A stretch of 10,929 nt of DNA from Saccharicrinis sp041595375 (GTDB lineage Bacteria > Bacteroidota > Bacteroidia > Bacteroidales > Marinilabiliaceae). Position 1 is the stretch's first letter. The number at the start of each line of letters is the position of its first letter. The position numbers and the translations under genes were made by a program. Under the pieces are notes generated by a model. It was not told the origin of the DNA, did no database searches, and saw nothing but the letters and a program-made list of their open reading frames with translations. The stretch spans positions 1-10,929 of the forward strand of contig JBFHKL010000133.1 in assembly GCA_041595375.1 (NCBI GenBank). The letters are read 5' to 3'. Shown here one piece after another: positions 7,680-10,929 of this stretch.

Positions 7680-7708
7680 CCGGGGTGCGCCTATAATCTG
7701 CATCCCGG
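7680..7708 (+). terminator. GC-rich hairpin between the nuclease-like gene and the FKBP gene
   Basis: CCGGGGTGC (7680-7688) pairs with GCATCCCGG (7700-7708) over 9 bp, including one G-U pair, with an 11-base loop. It is the most GC-rich spot in the neighbourhood. It starts 10 bases after the stop at 7670 and ends 29 bases before the FKBP start. No T-run follows. It may end the upstream transcript, or sit in the leader of the downstream gene. Confidence 0.5.
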
Positions 7709-7737
7709 AAATATACTTAAACAACTCAGCTTTTTAA

Positions 7738-8169
7738 ATGGCAAGAGGAAATAAGAAAATCAACAGCGGAGGTTCTGCCGGACAGAACAGAAAAAAATCG
7801 GAAGAATTTTTAAGCCAAAATCTCAAGAAAAATGGTATTTTAGAAACAGAATCCGGTCTCCAATACGAAATCATCAAGCAAGGCGACGGATCTTATCCTG
7901 ATGAAAACAGTACTGTAATAGTTCACCAAAGAGCCTTATTATTAGGCGGTAAGGTTTTGGATGATACCTATAAGGAAAACACCACAATGGAATTTAAACT
8001 AAGTGAAACAATAGAAGGCTATCAGGAAGGCTTGATGATGATGAAAACGGGTAGCAGATATAAATTATATGTTCCGCCAGAATTAGGCTGGGGAAAAAAA
8101 GGCTCAGGCGGAAGAATAGGCCCCTACGCTGTTGTTATTTTTGACGTGAGCCTTATTGAATTTTATTAA
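7738..8169 (+). CDS. FKBP-type peptidyl-prolyl cis-trans isomerase, divergent pocket
   Basis: This is a 143-residue FKBP-fold protein. Residues 1-22 are a basic, Gly/Ser/Asn-rich tail with no signal peptide, so the protein is probably cytoplasmic. Residues 23-47 (EEFLSQN, ESGLQYEII) resemble the linker of FkpA/Mip-like proteins. The FKBP domain spans about 40-142, with IVHQRALLLGGKVLDDTY (61-78), IEGYQEGLMMMKTG (92-105), YVPPELGWG (111-119) and VVIFDVSLIEF (132-142). Compared with canonical members, the VHYTG tyrosine is replaced by Gln64, the usual Trp of the GW-E motif by Tyr95, and the AYG tyrosine by Trp118. The fold is clear, but full isomerase activity is uncertain and a chaperone role is possible. 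It is convergent with the ABC operon, whose stop lies 22 bases away with no obvious terminator between. Confidence 0.9.
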   Translation: MARGNKKINSGGSAGQNRKKSEEFLSQNLKKNGILETESGLQYEIIKQGDGSYPDENSTVIVHQRALLLGGKVLDDTYKENTTMEFKLSETIEGYQEGLMMMKTGSRYKLYVPPELGWGKKGSGGRIGPYAVVIFDVSLIEFY

Positions 8170-8191
8170 GCATCGATAAAGTAGCTGAGTA

Positions 8192-9220
8192 TTATTTCAA
8201 TTCACTTACAACCCTATCCATCAATTGCTCAATAGTTTTGCATTGAAAAACAAGCTTATCCTTTTTAAATAAGGCATAAGAACAAACTCCATTTACACTA
8301 ACACGCACCTGCCAATCACTACCCTCTGCAACCGGTTCAAATCCCAGCCTATTAAGGGCCCTACCTACCCAATGAGCAGCCATACTTACATCTTTAAGCA
8401 CTATGGGAATGGTATCCTGTTTATGATATTTAAACGATCCGGTTTGATTATCAAAAATAATTCCCTCGCGTTCGAAAAATTGCTTAAAATCATTCGACAA
8501 AACTAAATCTTCAGGTATTCCTTTATGTAGATTACGCCCCTGCGCCAGCAACCATATTTTATCGGCTATTTGCAAAGCCATCTCCAAATCATGAGTAGAA
8601 AGTAATATTCCCCTTTTTCTATCCCTTGACAAACGCCGTAATAACTGCATGATCTCAAGTTTAGCAGGAAGATCGAGAAACGCCGTAGGTTCATCCAGAA
8701 TAATAAACGGTGTTTCCTGCACTAAAGCCTTAGCTATCATAGCCTTTTGACGTTCACCATCACTCATTTTATCAATAACCTGATGTGCATAATTAGCCAA
8801 GCCCACTTCCTCTATGGCATGATTAACTAACAGAACATCCTTTACTGTCAGCTTCCCGAAAAAACCTGTATATGGAGTCCTACCTAACGAAACCAGTTCA
8901 AATACGGTTAAATTCTGCACATGAACTCTATCGGTCAATACCACACTGACCATTTTTGCCCGTTTCGATTCATGAAGTTTTTCCAAAGGTATCTTATCGT
9001 AATAGATACCTCCTGCTATGGGAGGTAAAAATCCTGACAAGGTTTTTATTAAAGTAGACTTTCCTGCACCATTGGGGCCCAGTAAACAAATAAACTCTCC
9101 TTCCCTAACCGAAACATTTATGTCCTTATGCAGAGGAGCCTCTTTCTTACTATAACCTACTGACAAATCTAGTGTTTGTAGTATACCCTTCCCCTCTTTC
9201 ATTCCCTTATACCTAATCAT
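8192..9220 (-). CDS. Iron-complex/cobalamin-type ABC transporter ATPase with C-terminal extension
   Basis: This protein supplies ATP-driven power for the permease encoded directly upstream. Seen: Walker A GPNGAGKST (48-56), ABC signature MSDGERQ (152-158, a variant of LSGGQ), Walker B FIILDEP (172-178), FLD D-loop (181-183) and the switch His210 in STHD. Between Walker A and the signature, where related FhuC/FecE proteins have LPQ-type Q-loops, this one reads VVLTDR (93-98), so the usual Gln is a Thr. Typical family members are about 250-270 residues. This one has 342, with about 75-90 extra residues after roughly 255, including IVLKDVSMAAHWVGRALNRL (273-292, one helix) and a short beta-rich end. 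The start ATG overlaps the permease stop as ATGA (9217-9220), implying coupled translation; Met7 is a less likely start. The substrate is probably a siderophore-iron, haem or corrinoid complex. Confidence 0.94.
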   Translation of the reverse strand: MIRYKGMKEGKGILQTLDLSVGYSKKEAPLHKDINVSVREGEFICLLGPNGAGKSTLIKTLSGFLPPIAGGIYYDKIPLEKLHESKRAKMVSVVLTDRVHVQNLTVFELVSLGRTPYTGFFGKLTVKDVLLVNHAIEEVGLANYAHQVIDKMSDGERQKAMIAKALVQETPFIILDEPTAFLDLPAKLEIMQLLRRLSRDRKRGILLSTHDLEMALQIADKIWLLAQGRNLHKGIPEDLVLSNDFKQFFEREGIIFDNQTGSFKYHKQDTIPIVLKDVSMAAHWVGRALNRLGFEPVAEGSDWQVRVSVNGVCSYALFKKDKLVFQCKTIEQLMDRVVSELK

Positions 9221-10263
9221 TGTGTTAAACTCCTACGTTTTAAAATCACAGAAACTACAATTGGCGCTCCAATCAGCGAGGTAACTACATTAATAGGTAA
9301 AGCACCATCAAATCCCGGCAAGCGCGCAATAATATTACAAAACAAAGCCAATGCTGCTCCTAACATCATAACCGCAGGAACCAGCACCGAATGATCAGCT
9401 GTTTTAAACAAACCCTTGCATAAATGAGGCACAGCCAATCCTAAAAAGGCCACCGGACCACAAAAAGCAGTAACTGTTGCTGTTAATATACCCGTTAGTA
9501 TCAAGATACTAAATCTGGCACGTTTTATATTGAGCCCAAGATTTGAAGCATAATTTTCGCCTAACAACAATACATTTAAAGATTTAATAACAAATAAAGA
9601 GCCTAATAACCCCAGCAATACCAATGGTACAAAAATCATATGCTTATCCCATGAAACATTATTAAAAGAGCCCAACTCCCACAATACAAATGATTTTATA
9701 TCTTCTTTTGAACTAAAAAACTGTAACAAACCAACTATAGCGCTGGAGGCATAACCAACCATGATACCCACTATTAATAGCATTGCATTATTTTTCAACT
9801 TCCGTGCCAGAAACAATACCATAAGCAAAACACTTAAAGCACCAGTAAATGCTGAGAAGGTAATGGTTAACGACCCCCATAATCCCCATGCACTTATGGA
9901 TACCCCTTGTAACATACCAATCGCTAACACTACAATAGCCACGCCTAATCCTGCTCCCGAACTGATGCCCAGGATAGAAGGACCAGCCAATGGATTTCTG
10001 AACAATGTTTGCATTTGCAAACCTCCAACTGCCAGTCCGGCACCTGCTAATAAGGCCGTTATGGTCTGAGGCAAACGAGATTTAAACAAAATGTTATGCC
10101 AAATTTCATTCGCTATATCCATATGAAACATCCATTTAACTACAACTCCAAAGGGAATATATACTGATCCAAGTGAGATATTTAAAATCAACAATACCAA
10201 CAGCAGTATACTTAAGCTTACAAAAGCTACTTTTTTTCTTCCCTTAATATCTTCTCCCTGCAT
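9217..10263 (-). CDS. FecCD-family ABC transporter permease
   Basis: This 348-residue polytopic inner-membrane protein would form a homodimeric channel for an iron complex or cobalamin. Family features seen: a first hydrophobic segment (about 12-32), the diagnostic GGLQMQTLFRNPLAGPSILG (80-99), SGAGLG just after, a mid-protein LWELGSF, GENYASNLGLNIKRARF preceding the penultimate segments, FCGPVAFLGLAVPHLCKGLF (coupling region, usually GPI-FVGL-VPH), and a C-terminal PINVVTSLIGAPIVVSVIL. About nine or ten membrane segments are expected. The gene follows the binding-protein gene after 5 bases and overlaps the ATPase gene by 4, a tight operon. The PHLCKG sequence departs from the common PHIAR, a modest variation. 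Substrate cannot be read from the sequence. Confidence 0.95.
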   Translation of the reverse strand: MQGEDIKGRKKVAFVSLSILLLVLLILNISLGSVYIPFGVVVKWMFHMDIANEIWHNILFKSRLPQTITALLAGAGLAVGGLQMQTLFRNPLAGPSILGISSGAGLGVAIVVLAIGMLQGVSISAWGLWGSLTITFSAFTGALSVLLMVLFLARKLKNNAMLLIVGIMVGYASSAIVGLLQFFSSKEDIKSFVLWELGSFNNVSWDKHMIFVPLVLLGLLGSLFVIKSLNVLLLGENYASNLGLNIKRARFSILILTGILTATVTAFCGPVAFLGLAVPHLCKGLFKTADHSVLVPAVMMLGAALALFCNIIARLPGFDGALPINVVTSLIGAPIVVSVILKRRSLTQ

Positions 10264-10268
10264 ATCTT

Positions 10269-10929
10269 TTACTCCTTAGTCAGTTTTTGATAAAACACAG
10301 GTGAATAATCTTTTAACAGATCAGGATGAAACAACTTTACCATATCAGATAAAATAACATCAGGACGAATCAGTCCCTCCTCATAATACATAGAGTTAGC
10401 GGTATTGGAATAAATGATATTTCTATTTTTAAAAGCATCGAAATCACTATATCGTGGATCCATTTCTTTTAAAACTGAATAGCTAAATATGCCTTTATAA
10501 TTTAACAATAAAGACCAATACTCGCAGTTTGCTGCAGCCTGATATACTGTTTCAAAATCGTAATTCAAGGAACCATTACCATGACAATCGGCAAAAGCAT
10601 ATTGTACGCCTGCATCCTTAAAAAAATGAGCCTTGTAACTCTCTGCTGCAGGCACATACCATATACCCTGATAAGGTTTACCCGTAAACACGGTGGGTTT
10701 ATTCTTGGCCTTTTGAGCTATCGCTTTAACCTGAAGGTATCTGGATGAAATATCATTTAACTTTTTAACCGCTTCTTTTTCCTTATTAAAAAATGCTGCC
10801 ACAAAAACCAGCCACTCCACCCTACCCAATGGCGAATTCTCAAGATAACTGCTATTGGTAACCACATTAATACCCGCATTACGCAAGGTGCCATAATAAT
10901 CATCTTTAAAAGGCGACACCATCATCATA
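10269..10929 (-). CDS. Periplasmic iron-complex/cobalamin-type substrate-binding protein (N-terminus beyond window)
   Basis: The visible 219 residues are the C-terminal part of a TroA/BtuF-like binding protein; members are usually about 350-390 residues, so roughly 150 and the signal sequence lie off the right edge. Numbering from the first visible Met, SYLENSPLGRVEWLVFVAAF (27-46) is the typical link between lobes, and KAKNKPTVFTGKPYQGIWYV (73-92) opens the second lobe. GNGSLNYDFETVYQAA (117-132) and the final RPDVILSDMVKLFHP (188-202) are also characteristic of Bacteroidota homologues. It would capture the ligand and deliver it to the permease encoded 5 bases downstream. The frame remains open at the edge, so the Met near 10928 is not a start. 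Operon regulation (for example a Fur box or cobalamin riboswitch) would lie off the window. Confidence 0.92.
   Translation of the reverse strand, partial: MMMVSPFKDDYYGTLRNAGINVVTNSSYLENSPLGRVEWLVFVAAFFNKEKEAVKKLNDISSRYLQVKAIAQKAKNKPTVFTGKPYQGIWYVPAAESYKAHFFKDAGVQYAFADCHGNGSLNYDFETVYQAAANCEYWSLLLNYKGIFSYSVLKEMDPRYSDFDAFKNRNIIYSNTANSMYYEEGLIRPDVILSDMVKLFHPDLLKDYSPVFYQKLTKE

Noticed and set aside
7723..8188. Short inverted pair ACTCAGCT / AGCTGAGT flanking the FKBP gene
   Set aside because: Only 8 bases long and about 450 bases apart, with no target duplication or transposase; most likely chance.
9761..10069. Plus-strand open frame of 102 codons
   Set aside because: It is antisense to the FecCD permease and has low-complexity Pro/Ala/Asn composition typical of a shadow frame.
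10926..10929. Possible start codon of the binding protein at the right edge
   Set aside because: The frame is open to the edge and the first lobe and signal sequence are missing, so these methionines are internal.

Overview
The window looks like chromosomal DNA from a Bacteroidota bacterium, probably of the Bacteroidales/Marinilabiliales type. The reasons are low GC, starts without clear Shine-Dalgarno sequences, promoter-like TAnnTTTG motifs, a DUF4783-type gene overlapping nadC beside a divergent rlmH, and a Bacteroidota-style iron-complex ABC transporter. This placement is inference from gene content and style, not from a marker gene. I see no tRNA, rRNA, CRISPR array, insertion sequence or prophage gene.

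Layout. Positions 1-3529 (minus) hold most of a very large multi-spanning sensor histidine kinase whose C-terminus runs off the left edge. Just upstream on the same strand is rlmH (3566-4039), a ribosome methyltransferase gene, so the two may be co-transcribed. A 344-base divergent region (4040-4383) separates these from a plus-strand pair: a small secreted DUF4783-like protein (4384-4791) and nadC (4784-5629). The pair overlaps by 8 bases and is followed by a perfect 15-bp hairpin. After a 415-base stretch without a recognisable gene comes an unrecognised helical protein (6091-6462). Next are a predicted endonuclease/exonuclease/phosphatase-family lipoprotein (6630-7670) and a cytoplasmic FKBP-type prolyl isomerase with a divergent active site (7738-8169).

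The right end (8192-10929, minus) is a compact operon for uptake of an iron complex, haem or cobalamin. Its transcription order is binding protein (N-terminus off the right edge), FecCD-type permease, then ATPase. Spacings are 5 bases and then a 4-base overlap. The ATPase has a non-canonical Q-loop and an extra C-terminal domain of about 75-90 residues.

Most of the window is housekeeping (RlmH, NadC) plus sensing and transport. I found no convincing new multi-gene system. The most interesting items are the sensor architecture of the histidine kinase, the ATPase peculiarities, the variant FKBP pocket, and a cluster of TTGGTA repeats in the divergent region.
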